Origin: Paucibacter sp963740455
GTDB taxonomy: Bacteria > Pseudomonadota > Gammaproteobacteria > Burkholderiales > Burkholderiaceae_C
Assembly (NCBI GenBank): GCA_963740455.1
Contig: CAVUEF010000007.1
Location: 186,001-250,000 of the forward strand
Reading direction: 5' to 3'
Length of the DNA stretch: 64,000 nucleotides
Position 1 is the stretch's first letter, and each line of letters opens with the position of its first letter. The notes below the pieces were generated by a model. The model searched no databases, had not been told where the DNA came from, and worked only from the letters and a program-made list of their open reading frames with translations. This document shows positions 57,047 through 64,000 of this stretch, in pieces. The position numbers were made by a program, and so were the translations under genes.

Positions 57047-58689
57047 GCGACGATCCGGGTCGCCTCGGCGTTGAGCTTGGGCGGTGTCTCGAAAGTGTGG
57101 AAAGGCGCGGGCGACGGGATTTCCCACTCCAGCCCTTCGGCGCCCTTGCCGTCCGCATCGGTCCAGGGGCGCTGCGGCGCAGTCGCACCCTTGCCGCGCA
57201 TCATCGGCAGGGCCACGAACAGGAAGAAATACAGCTGCATGAAACCGAACACGAAGGCGCCTACCGAAGCAATCATATTGAAGTCGGCAAACTGCATCGG
57301 GTAGTCGGCATAGCGACGCGGCATGCCCGCCAGACCGAGAAAGTGCATCGGGAAGAAGGTCACGTTGAAGGCGATCAGCGAGCCCCAGAAATGAATCTTG
57401 CCGCGCGTCTCGGAGTACATCACGCCGGTCCACTTCGGGCTCCAGAAGTAGAAGCCCGCGAACAAGCCAAACAAGGAACCCGCCACCAGCACATAGTGGA
57501 AGTGGGCGACAACGTAATAGGTGTCCTGCAACTGGATGTCCACCGGCGCCATGGCCAGGATCAGCCCGGTGAAGCCGCCGATCGTGAACACGAAGATGAA
57601 GCCCACGGCCCAGAGCATGGGCGTCTCGAAGGTCATCGAGCCGCGCCACATGGTGGCCACCCAGTTGAATATCTTCACGCCGGTGGGCACGGCGATCAGC
57701 ATGGTCGCGTACATGAAGAACAGCTGACCCGTCACCGGCATGCCGGTGGCGAACATGTGGTGCGCCCAGACGATGAACGACAGAATCGCGATCGACGCCG
57801 TCGCGTACACCATCGAGGCGTAGCCGAACAATTTCTTGCGCGCGAATGCCGGCACGATCTGGCTGATGATGCCAAAGGCCGGGAGAATCATGATGTAGAC
57901 CTCGGGGTGACCGAAGAACCAGAAGATGTGCTGATACAGCACCGGGTCACCGCCGCCCGCGGGGCTGAAGAACGAGGTGCCGAAGTGGCGATCAGTGAGC
58001 GTCATCGTGATGGCGCCGGCCAGCACCGGCATCACGGCAATCAGCAAGTAGGCGGTGATCAGCCAGGTCCAGGCGAACATCGGCATCTTCATCAGCGTCA
58101 TGCCGGGCGCGCGCAGGTTCAGAATCGTGACGATGATGTTGATCGAGCCCATGATGCTGGACGCGCCCATCAAGTGCATCGCAAAAATGCCCGCATCCAT
58201 CGACGGGCCCATCTGCAGCGTCAATGGCGCGTACAGGGTCCAGCCGGCGGCGGGTGCGCCACCGGGCATGAAGAACGACAGCACGAGCATCAGCGCGGCC
58301 GGAATCAGCAGCCAGAAACTGAAGTTGTTCATGCGCGCAAACGCCATGTCCGACGCACCGATCTGCAGCGGAATCATCCAGTTCGCAAAGCCCACGAAGG
58401 CCGGCATGATGGCGCCGAACACCATGATCAGCCCGTGCATGGTAGTGAACTGGTTGAACAGCTCCGGGTTGAAGAACTGCAGGCCCGGCTGAAACAGCTC
58501 GGCACGGATGCACAACGCCAGCACGCCGCCAATCATCAGCATCGTGAACGAGAACAGCAGGTACAGCGTACCGATGTCCTTGTGGTTGGTCGCATAGACC
58601 CAGCGACGCCAGCCTTTGGGCGCGCCATGGTGATCGTCGTGCTCATGCCCGTGAACGCCGTGACCGTGATGGTCCAGAACTGCACTCAT
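57043..58689 (-). CDS. ctaD: Cytochrome c oxidase subunit I
   Basis: This 548-residue catalytic subunit has ATNHKDIGTLYLLFS near the N-terminus, FWFFGHPEVYIMILPAFGII (about residue 260, the His-Tyr CuB/proton motif), VWAHHMFATG and HFHYVLVAGS. It holds heme a and the heme a3-CuB site that reduces oxygen. A His-rich N-terminal extension (HHGHGVHGHEHDDHHG) precedes the fold. It follows coxB by 24 bp. Confidence 0.98.
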   Translation of the reverse strand: MSAVLDHHGHGVHGHEHDDHHGAPKGWRRWVYATNHKDIGTLYLLFSFTMLMIGGVLALCIRAELFQPGLQFFNPELFNQFTTMHGLIMVFGAIMPAFVGFANWMIPLQIGASDMAFARMNNFSFWLLIPAALMLVLSFFMPGGAPAAGWTLYAPLTLQMGPSMDAGIFAMHLMGASSIMGSINIIVTILNLRAPGMTLMKMPMFAWTWLITAYLLIAVMPVLAGAITMTLTDRHFGTSFFSPAGGGDPVLYQHIFWFFGHPEVYIMILPAFGIISQIVPAFARKKLFGYASMVYATASIAILSFIVWAHHMFATGMPVTGQLFFMYATMLIAVPTGVKIFNWVATMWRGSMTFETPMLWAVGFIFVFTIGGFTGLILAMAPVDIQLQDTYYVVAHFHYVLVAGSLFGLFAGFYFWSPKWTGVMYSETRGKIHFWGSLIAFNVTFFPMHFLGLAGMPRRYADYPMQFADFNMIASVGAFVFGFMQLYFFLFVALPMMRGKGATAPQRPWTDADGKGAEGLEWEIPSPAPFHTFETPPKLNAEATRIVA

Positions 58690-58713
58690 GTTGAATCCTC
58701 TTTGACGCTTTGT

Positions 58714-59892
58714 TTACTTGCGCGCGGCGACAACTTCAGCCGGCTGCACTGCTTGACCCGTTTTATTGGACCAGCTGTTCTTGGTGTAAGTGATCACGGC
58801 GGCGATCTCGGTATCGCTCAACTGCTTCCACGAGGGCATGGCGCCGTTGTTCTGGCCGTTCAGCACCACCGCCACTTGCTTGAGCTTGTCGGCATCGAGC
58901 ACCACGGCCGCGCCGTCCAGCGGCTTGATCGGACCGCCGCCCTTGCCGTCGGCCTTGTGGCAGGCCACGCAGGTCGCGCCATAGACCTTCTCGCCGCGGG
59001 CCATCAGCTCTTCAAGCTTCCAGACCTTGCTCGGGTCGTCGGCCAGCGCGGCCATCTTCTTCTTCTCGACATCGACCCAGGCGCTGTAGTCGGCGGCCGA
59101 CACAACCTTCACATGAATCGGCATATAGGCATGCTCTTTGCCGCACAGCTCGGAGCACTGGCCGTAGAAATCGCCAATCCGTTCGGCACGGAACCAGGTG
59201 TCACGCACAAACCCCGGAATCGCGTCCTGCTTGACGCCGAACGCCGGCACCGCCCACGAATGGATCACATCATTGGCAGTCGTGATCAGACGCACTTTCT
59301 TGCCCACCGGCACGACCAACGGGTGATCGACCTTGAGCAGGTAGTTGTCGCCCGCGGGCTTGCCGGCATCCGACATGGCACGCTGCGCGGTGTCGAGTGC
59401 GGAGAGGAAGCCGATGCCCTCGCCCTCGCCCTTCAGATAGTCGTAACCCCATTTCCACTGATAACCGGTGGCCTTGATGGTCAGGTCCGAATTGGTCGTG
59501 TCCTTCATCGCGACGACCACCTTGGTGGCCGGCAAGGCCATGAAGATGACGATGATGAAAGGTGCCACGGTCCAGGCAATCTCGACCTTCACGCTTTCGT
59601 GGAAATTGGCCGGCACCGCACCTTTGGACTTGCGGTGCTTGATGATCGAATAGAACATCACGCCAAACACGGCAAGAAAGATCACCATGCAGATGATCAG
59701 CATGAAATTGTGCAGCCATTGCTGTTCGGTGGCGATCTTCGTGACCGGCGTTTGCAGATCAAGCTCATTGACCCCCGGACCACCGGGCAAGTCTTTCACC
59801 GCCATGGCCATCTGCGTTGCCAGCGTCGCACCCAGGACAATTCCAAGCTGTCCCAGCCTGCGCCCGACTTCGGTAAAGTTCTTCGTCTTCAT
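58714..59892 (-). CDS. coxB: Cytochrome c oxidase subunit II with fused cytochrome c domain
   Basis: This 392-residue protein has a signal peptide, two membrane helices, and a periplasmic CuA domain with YGQCSELCGKEHAYMPIHV (about residues 240-260). A C-terminal cytochrome c domain with the heme site CVACHK (about residue 308) makes this a caa3-type oxidase. It is the first gene of the cluster. The 257-bp region upstream should carry the main promoter. Confidence 0.96.
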   Translation of the reverse strand: MKTKNFTEVGRRLGQLGIVLGATLATQMAMAVKDLPGGPGVNELDLQTPVTKIATEQQWLHNFMLIICMVIFLAVFGVMFYSIIKHRKSKGAVPANFHESVKVEIAWTVAPFIIVIFMALPATKVVVAMKDTTNSDLTIKATGYQWKWGYDYLKGEGEGIGFLSALDTAQRAMSDAGKPAGDNYLLKVDHPLVVPVGKKVRLITTANDVIHSWAVPAFGVKQDAIPGFVRDTWFRAERIGDFYGQCSELCGKEHAYMPIHVKVVSAADYSAWVDVEKKKMAALADDPSKVWKLEELMARGEKVYGATCVACHKADGKGGGPIKPLDGAAVVLDADKLKQVAVVLNGQNNGAMPSWKQLSDTEIAAVITYTKNSWSNKTGQAVQPAEVVAARK

Positions 59893-60149
59893 GGTCGTCG
59901 CTTATGTTTCAATTTCACAAACCACGGACTCTGCGTCAGCGCACTTCACGCGCTGGCGCAACATCCCAGAAATCGCCAGGGCAAGAGCCGCATGCGCGGC
60001 CCCTGAGTCGCCCCTGATTGACCTCGCTCAACTCATCGCAGCACAGGAACTGGCATGCTGCGGCACGCTGAGAATTGGTCGGCCGCGGATTCTAACGTAC
60101 GTCCGGTTTTGGGCGATGGTCCGCGCGCTTTGCGTTGCGCGATATGTGT

Positions 60150-61064
60150 CTAGACTGCCTCGCCGCGTCGCACCATGGCACGCATCTGGTCCAGCGAAAA
60201 ACTCGTTTCCTGACGCATCGCCAGCCTGGGTTGCGGCTTGAATGCGTGCCCGTAGACAAGTTCCAGCGTGAGGCGCAAGCGGCCGTCCGCGCCTCTGAGC
60301 GCCTCCAGTGCCTTGAGCAGCGCTGCACGCCACTGCCTGCCGCGCAGCCCGTTGAATCGGCCGGGTGCCAGATTGCCCCCGAGGCTGCGCAAATCGGCCA
60401 GCAAGGTCTGCGCATCGCCCCAGGTCAGCACGATGTGCTCCTGATCCATCACCGGGTCAGCGAAGCCGGCATGCGCCAGCATGTCGCCGATGTCGTGCAT
60501 GTCCACCCAGTCCTGCAGTGGCGCGCCCCAGCCCATGTTCAGGTAGATCGGGCGCAACTCGCGCAGGGTGTCGGGCCCCAGGCATGAAAACATCACGAAA
60601 CCATCGACCGCCAGCGCGGCATGCCAGCGCTCGAGCTCGGCCGGGATGTCGGCGCAGGCGTGCAGCATCATATTGGCCCAGAGCATCTGCGCTGCTCCTG
60701 GGGTCAGGTCTTGCTCAAGCAACACCTCGATCCTGGGTGCGCGGCGCAGCACGGCACTCCACCAGGGGCGACGCACCAGCTCGGCGCTGCGCGCGAGCAA
60801 GGCCTGGGTGGGTTCGGTCCAGATCTGCACGGCCTGCGGATAGGCCAGGCGCAAGGCGTCAAAGCTGTCGCCCAGAAAACCCCACCAGTTCAACACCGTT
60901 CGCGGCTGCATGCGGATCACGGCCAGACGTTCGGCCATGCGTCGGGCAATGTCGCCGTGCAACCAGGGCGCAGCGGGCTGGCGCCCCAGCCGGGCGATCT
61001 GCCGCGTCGCAGCGGTCGCATCGAGCATCGGGGCGCGGCTCGGTCGCGAGGTCTCATCTGTCAT
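60150..61064 (-). CDS. BioC-like methyltransferase-domain protein
   Basis: This 304-residue protein begins MTDETSRPSRAPMLDATAAT and in its middle has LWANMMLHACADIPAELERW and MFSCLGPDTLRELRPIY, the pattern of BioC-type malonyl-ACP methyltransferases. The normal glycine-rich SAM motif I is replaced by VLNWWGFLGDSFDALR, so catalysis is doubtful. No biotin gene is adjacent. It diverges from comF with 21 bp between the starts. An open frame upstream to 61787 is not used. Confidence 0.65.
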   Translation of the reverse strand: MTDETSRPSRAPMLDATAATRQIARLGRQPAAPWLHGDIARRMAERLAVIRMQPRTVLNWWGFLGDSFDALRLAYPQAVQIWTEPTQALLARSAELVRRPWWSAVLRRAPRIEVLLEQDLTPGAAQMLWANMMLHACADIPAELERWHAALAVDGFVMFSCLGPDTLRELRPIYLNMGWGAPLQDWVDMHDIGDMLAHAGFADPVMDQEHIVLTWGDAQTLLADLRSLGGNLAPGRFNGLRGRQWRAALLKALEALRGADGRLRLTLELVYGHAFKPQPRLAMRQETSFSLDQMRAMVRRGEAV

Positions 61065-61085
61065 GTCAGGCAGTATATTGAGCCG

Positions 61086-61829
61086 GTGCAAACAACTACC
61101 GCTGCCTGCCTGCCGCCATCGACAAGACCTCGCTGGCAAACCTGGCTGAGCCTGTGCCCTGGCCTGTGCGCGGTGTGCCGCGGCGCTTGCGCAGGAGCTG
61201 TCTGCCGCGACTGCGTGCAGCGCTACGCAGGGTCGAGACCGCGCTGCCACAGCTGCGCGATCGAGCTGCCGGCGGGCCAGTGGCGCTGCGGCGCCTGCAT
61301 GCGCCAAGCCGGGCCGCTCGATCTGAGCGTGGCAGCGCTGGACTACGGCTTCCCGTGGGACCGGCTGCTGCAGCAGTTCAAGTTCGCGCGCCGCGTTGAG
61401 TTGGCCGATGCGCTGCTCGATCGCCTGGACGCCGCGTTGGATTCGGCCCGGCCGCCCGCCCCCGACTGGCTGCTGCCTGTGCCACTGTCGCGCGAACGAC
61501 TCGCGCAGCGCGGCTACAACCAGAGCTGGGAACTGGTGCGGCGTCTGGCACGGCGGCGCAATCTGCGTTGCGACGCCAAGCTCTTGCTGCGCACCCGCAA
61601 CACGCCGCATCAGACCGACCTGCCGGCAAAGCAGCGTGCTGCCAATATGCGCGGCGCCTTCGCGCTGGAGCCGCTGCGCCTGCACGCCGTGCAAGGCTGC
61701 CATGTGGCCTTGCTCGATGATGTCATGACGACCGGCGCGACGCTGCAAGAACTGGCGCGCGTGCTGAAGAAAGCCGGCGCCTTGCATGTGCAGGCCTGGG
61801 TGGTGGCACGCACACCGAACCGCCCATAG
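61086..61829 (+). CDS. comF: ComF-family phosphoribosyltransferase-like protein
   Basis: This 247-residue protein has an N-terminal Cys-rich zinc-finger region (CAVCRGACAGAVCRDC, then CHSCAIEL and CGACMRQ) and a C-terminal PRTase domain with PVPLSRERLAQRGYNQSWEL and VALLDDVMTTGATLQEL, the PRPP-binding loop. ComF proteins take part in natural DNA uptake in competent bacteria. The GTG start at 61086 is used. Confidence 0.9.
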   Translation: MQTTTAACLPPSTRPRWQTWLSLCPGLCAVCRGACAGAVCRDCVQRYAGSRPRCHSCAIELPAGQWRCGACMRQAGPLDLSVAALDYGFPWDRLLQQFKFARRVELADALLDRLDAALDSARPPAPDWLLPVPLSRERLAQRGYNQSWELVRRLARRRNLRCDAKLLLRTRNTPHQTDLPAKQRAANMRGAFALEPLRLHAVQGCHVALLDDVMTTGATLQELARVLKKAGALHVQAWVVARTPNRP

Positions 61830-61894
61830 TCTGGCCTGCCCGGCCTCCAGACCTGCTGCGCCGCCGGACCCACGAATTTTGAGATCCCCCAGCC

Positions 61895-62365
61895 ATGTTC
61901 CACATCGTTCTCGTGCACCCGGAAATTCCGCCCAACACCGGCAACATCATTCGCCTGGCCGCCAATACCGGTTGCCAGTTGCACCTGATCGAACCCTTGG
62001 GATTCTTGATGGAAGACCGTTTGCTGCAGCGCGCCGGGCTCGACTATCACGAGCACGCGGCCGTGCACCGGCATGCGAGCTGGGCGGCGTTCGTGGCGGG
62101 TGTCAGGCCCGCAGCGGTGCGCATGTTCGCATTCACCACGCGCGGCGCCAGGCCGTTTGCCGAGGTCGATTGGCAGCCCGGGGACTTTCTGGTGTTCGGC
62201 TCGGAAACGGCCGGCCTGCCCGAGACCGTGCGCGAGGCCTTTGCCCCCACGCAGCGCGTGCGCCTGCCCATGCTTGACGGCCAGCGCAGCCTGAACTTGA
62301 GCAACGGCGTGGCGGTGGCCGTATTCGAGGCCTGGCGGCAGAACGGCTATGCGGGCGGAAGCTGA
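61895..62365 (+). CDS. trmL: tRNA (cytidine/uridine-34 2'-O)-methyltransferase
   Basis: This 156-residue SPOUT protein begins MFHIVLVHPEIPPNTGNIIR, typical of TrmL, with VFGSETAGLPE and NLSNGVAVAVFEAWRQ as the knot region. It methylates the wobble nucleotide of two leucine tRNAs. It follows comF by about 65 bp on the same strand and converges with the Bug gene. Confidence 0.93.
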   Translation: MFHIVLVHPEIPPNTGNIIRLAANTGCQLHLIEPLGFLMEDRLLQRAGLDYHEHAAVHRHASWAAFVAGVRPAAVRMFAFTTRGARPFAEVDWQPGDFLVFGSETAGLPETVREAFAPTQRVRLPMLDGQRSLNLSNGVAVAVFEAWRQNGYAGGS

Positions 62366-62431
62366 TGCCTTTGTGTGCCGGACCTTGCTGTACTCGGCAA
62401 GCTCTGGCACCAACTGGTCAAAGGTCCGCCA

Positions 62432-63406
62432 TCACTCGGCGTTGACGCCAGCCGCCTTGATCACCTTGGCCCAGCTTTCGCGCTCGCTCCTCATCAGCGC
62501 GGCCAACGCATCGGGCGTCGTGCCGGCGGCGCTGAAGTACACGCCCAACATGCGCGTTCGCACTTCATCGCTCTTGATGATGCGCACCAGCTCGGTGCTG
62601 AGCCGCTCGACAATCGCTTTTGGCGTCTTGGCCGGTGCCAACACCGCCTGCCACGAAATCGCCTCGAAGCCCGCAAAGCCCTGCTCGGCCAGCGTCGGGA
62701 TGTCGGGCAAGGCGCCAACGCGGCCCAGCGTGGTGACTCCCAGCGCCTTGAGCTTGCCGGCGCGCACCTGGCCCATTGCGATGCCTGGCACCATGAAAGC
62801 GGCCTGGATCTGGCCAGCCAGCATGGCATTCACGATCTGCGGGAAACCTTGGTAGGGTATGTGGACGAGATCGATGCCGGCACGCGTCTTGAACAGCTCC
62901 ATGGCCAGATGCGAGGCGCTGCCGTTGCCCACGCTGCCATAGTTGAGTTCGCCCTTCTTGGCGCGCGCGATGCGCACGAAGTCGGCCAGGCTGTTGGCGC
63001 CAAGCTTGGGATCGACCACCAGCAAATTGGGCGAGGTCGCCACCAGGCTCACCGGCATCAGATCCTTTTGCGGGTCATAGCCCAAGTGCTTGCTCAGCAA
63101 GGGCGCCGTCACCAGCGGACCCTGGATGGTGAACAGCAGCGTGTAGCCGTCGGGCTCGGCCTTGGCGACCATGCCTGTGCCCACATTGCCGCCGGCGCCC
63201 GGCCGGTTGTCCACCACGATGGACTGCCCCAGTGCCGCGCCTAGCGGCTCGGCCAGCGCGCGCGCAATCAGGTCCGGCGAGCTGCCCGCCGGAAAAGGCA
63301 CCAGTAGTTTGATGGGGCGCGCAGGCCAGCTTTCGGCCCGAACCGCGGGCACGGCCAGCACGGCGACACTGGCAAGGGTGGTGTTGAGAAATTGGCGACG
63401 TTGCAT
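62432..63406 (-). CDS. Bug-family tripartite tricarboxylate transporter binding protein
   Basis: This 324-residue secreted protein has a signal peptide with a twin-arginine-like start (MQRRQFLNTTLASVAVLAVP) and the Bug/TctC pattern WPARPIKLLVPFPAGSSPDL, then VVDNRPGAGGNVGTGMVAKA. Bug proteins bind organic acids and are greatly expanded in Burkholderiales. No TctA/TctB membrane genes lie nearby, so it may be an orphan. The substrate is unknown. Confidence 0.92.
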   Translation of the reverse strand: MQRRQFLNTTLASVAVLAVPAVRAESWPARPIKLLVPFPAGSSPDLIARALAEPLGAALGQSIVVDNRPGAGGNVGTGMVAKAEPDGYTLLFTIQGPLVTAPLLSKHLGYDPQKDLMPVSLVATSPNLLVVDPKLGANSLADFVRIARAKKGELNYGSVGNGSASHLAMELFKTRAGIDLVHIPYQGFPQIVNAMLAGQIQAAFMVPGIAMGQVRAGKLKALGVTTLGRVGALPDIPTLAEQGFAGFEAISWQAVLAPAKTPKAIVERLSTELVRIIKSDEVRTRMLGVYFSAAGTTPDALAALMRSERESWAKVIKAAGVNAE

Positions 63407-63471
63407 GAGTTTTCCTGGTCAGTTGAGGGCAGGGTTTGGCGCAACACGACAAACCATTTTCAACGATGTCA

Positions 63472-64000
63472 TCAGATCTCGGCCCGGGCCTGGCGCCCCA
63501 TCAGCAATTCAACCGCATCGGTCGCCCGGAGGTGACCTTCGAGCACAGCCACCATGGCGCCGGTGATGGGCATCTCAATGCCATGGCTGCGCGCTCGCGC
63601 CAGTACGGTCGTGGCACTGTAAACGCCTTCGGCCACATGGCCCAGTTGCATCAGAATGTCGGGCAGGCTCAGGCCTTGCGCGAGCAGCAGACCCACGCTG
63701 CGGTTGCGTGACAAGTCGCCGGTGGCGGTGAGCACCAGATCGCCGACACCGGACAAGCCAATGAAGGTCTCCAGACGCGCCCCCAGCGCCAGCCCCAAGC
63801 GCAGCATCTCGGACAGGCCGCGCGTGATCAAGGCGGCGCGCGCATTCAGTCCGGGCACCCCGCTCACATCGCCTCTGGCTTGCGCTGACAGACGCAGCCC
63901 ATCGGCCAGACCCACCGCAATCGCCAGCACATTCTTGACCGCACCGCCCACTTCAACGCCAATCGGGTCGTCAGACGTATAGACGCGCAGGCTGTCGCCA
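63472..64000 (-). CDS. gpsA: Glycerol-3-phosphate dehydrogenase, 3' part (cut by window edge)
   Basis: The C-terminal part, about 176 codons, of an NAD(P)H-dependent sn-glycerol-3-phosphate dehydrogenase ends at 63472. GGAVKNVLAIAVGLADGLRL, with its catalytic lysine in AVKN, and TFIGLSGVGDLVLTATGDLS followed by SRNRSVGLLLAQG are family motifs. It makes glycerol-3-phosphate for phospholipids. The N-terminus with the nucleotide fold lies outside the window. Confidence 0.95.
   Translation of the reverse strand, partial: GDSLRVYTSDDPIGVEVGGAVKNVLAIAVGLADGLRLSAQARGDVSGVPGLNARAALITRGLSEMLRLGLALGARLETFIGLSGVGDLVLTATGDLSRNRSVGLLLAQGLSLPDILMQLGHVAEGVYSATTVLARARSHGIEMPITGAMVAVLEGHLRATDAVELLMGRQARAEI

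Noticed and set aside
60150..61787. A 545-residue frame around the BioC-like gene
   Set aside because: The upstream part is the antisense of comF.

Overview
The window looks like a chromosomal segment of a Gram-negative betaproteobacterium of the order Burkholderiales, in the broad Comamonadaceae/Sphaerotilaceae area. The evidence is high G+C content, a Bug-family (TctC-like) periplasmic binding protein, the gene orders rpsP-rimM-trmD-rplS and PerM/hda/HAD/pcnB/folK, a caa3-type cytochrome oxidase cluster with COX11, SURF1, COX15, CyoE and SCO genes, and a CIRCE element in front of rpoH. The placement comes from gene content and order, not from a database search.

Layout. 1-6.6 kb: a DsrE-like/TusA sulfur-relay pair, RNA helicase rhlE, oligoribonuclease, an M48 membrane protease, rsgA and a CobD/CbiB-like membrane protein. 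6.6-9.6 kb: a Nudix CoA-pyrophosphatase-like gene and the rpsP-rimM-trmD-rplS ribosome operon. 9.8-17.9 kb: a GNAT acetyltransferase coupled to a membrane protein, folK-pcnB-HAD-hda-PerM, a SirB1-family protein and murJ. 18.2-23.1 kb: rpsT, argD-argF, a calcineurin-like phosphoesterase and a serine/threonine kinase fused to a universal-stress domain. 23.2-29.4 kb: a PCu(A)C copper chaperone, a DUF4397 lipoprotein, a small membrane protein and the glycogen/maltodextrin genes malQ and glgX (glgX frameshifted). 29.6-36.3 kb: lysS (frameshifted), a crotonase, a DUF3108 protein, a DsbC-type isomerase, a UbiH-family hydroxylase and ychF.

36.3-49.4 kb is an accessory island inserted between ychF and rpoH. 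Its core genes all lie on the minus strand. In transcription order they are: an NrtR-like Nudix/winged-helix protein; a large SNF2 helicase with a C-terminal DUF3883 domain (DrmD-like); an uncharacterised protein with a DUF4145/HEPN-like C-terminus; a DUF1156 DNA methyltransferase; and a DUF499 P-loop ATPase with an N-terminal Swt1-type HEPN domain carrying an RNxxxH motif. This looks like a DISARM/BREX-related anti-phage system without DrmA/B/C, PglZ or BrxA. Between the DUF4145-like gene and the methylase lies an unusual array of nine 11-bp repeats in three modules, each with the spacing 21/11 bp. Gene remnants lie at both flanks of the island.

49.5-64 kb: rpoH under a CIRCE operator; then, on the minus strand, the whole cytochrome c oxidase biogenesis cluster (coxB, ctaD, a small assembly protein, ctaG/cox11, DUF2970, coxC, SURF1, a CxxxC membrane protein, COX15, cyoE, SCO) with a small DUF2909-like gene on the plus strand. 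After that come a BioC-like methyltransferase, comF, trmL, a Bug-family binding protein and the 3' part of gpsA. No rRNA, tRNA, CRISPR array, intact insertion sequence or prophage was recognised.
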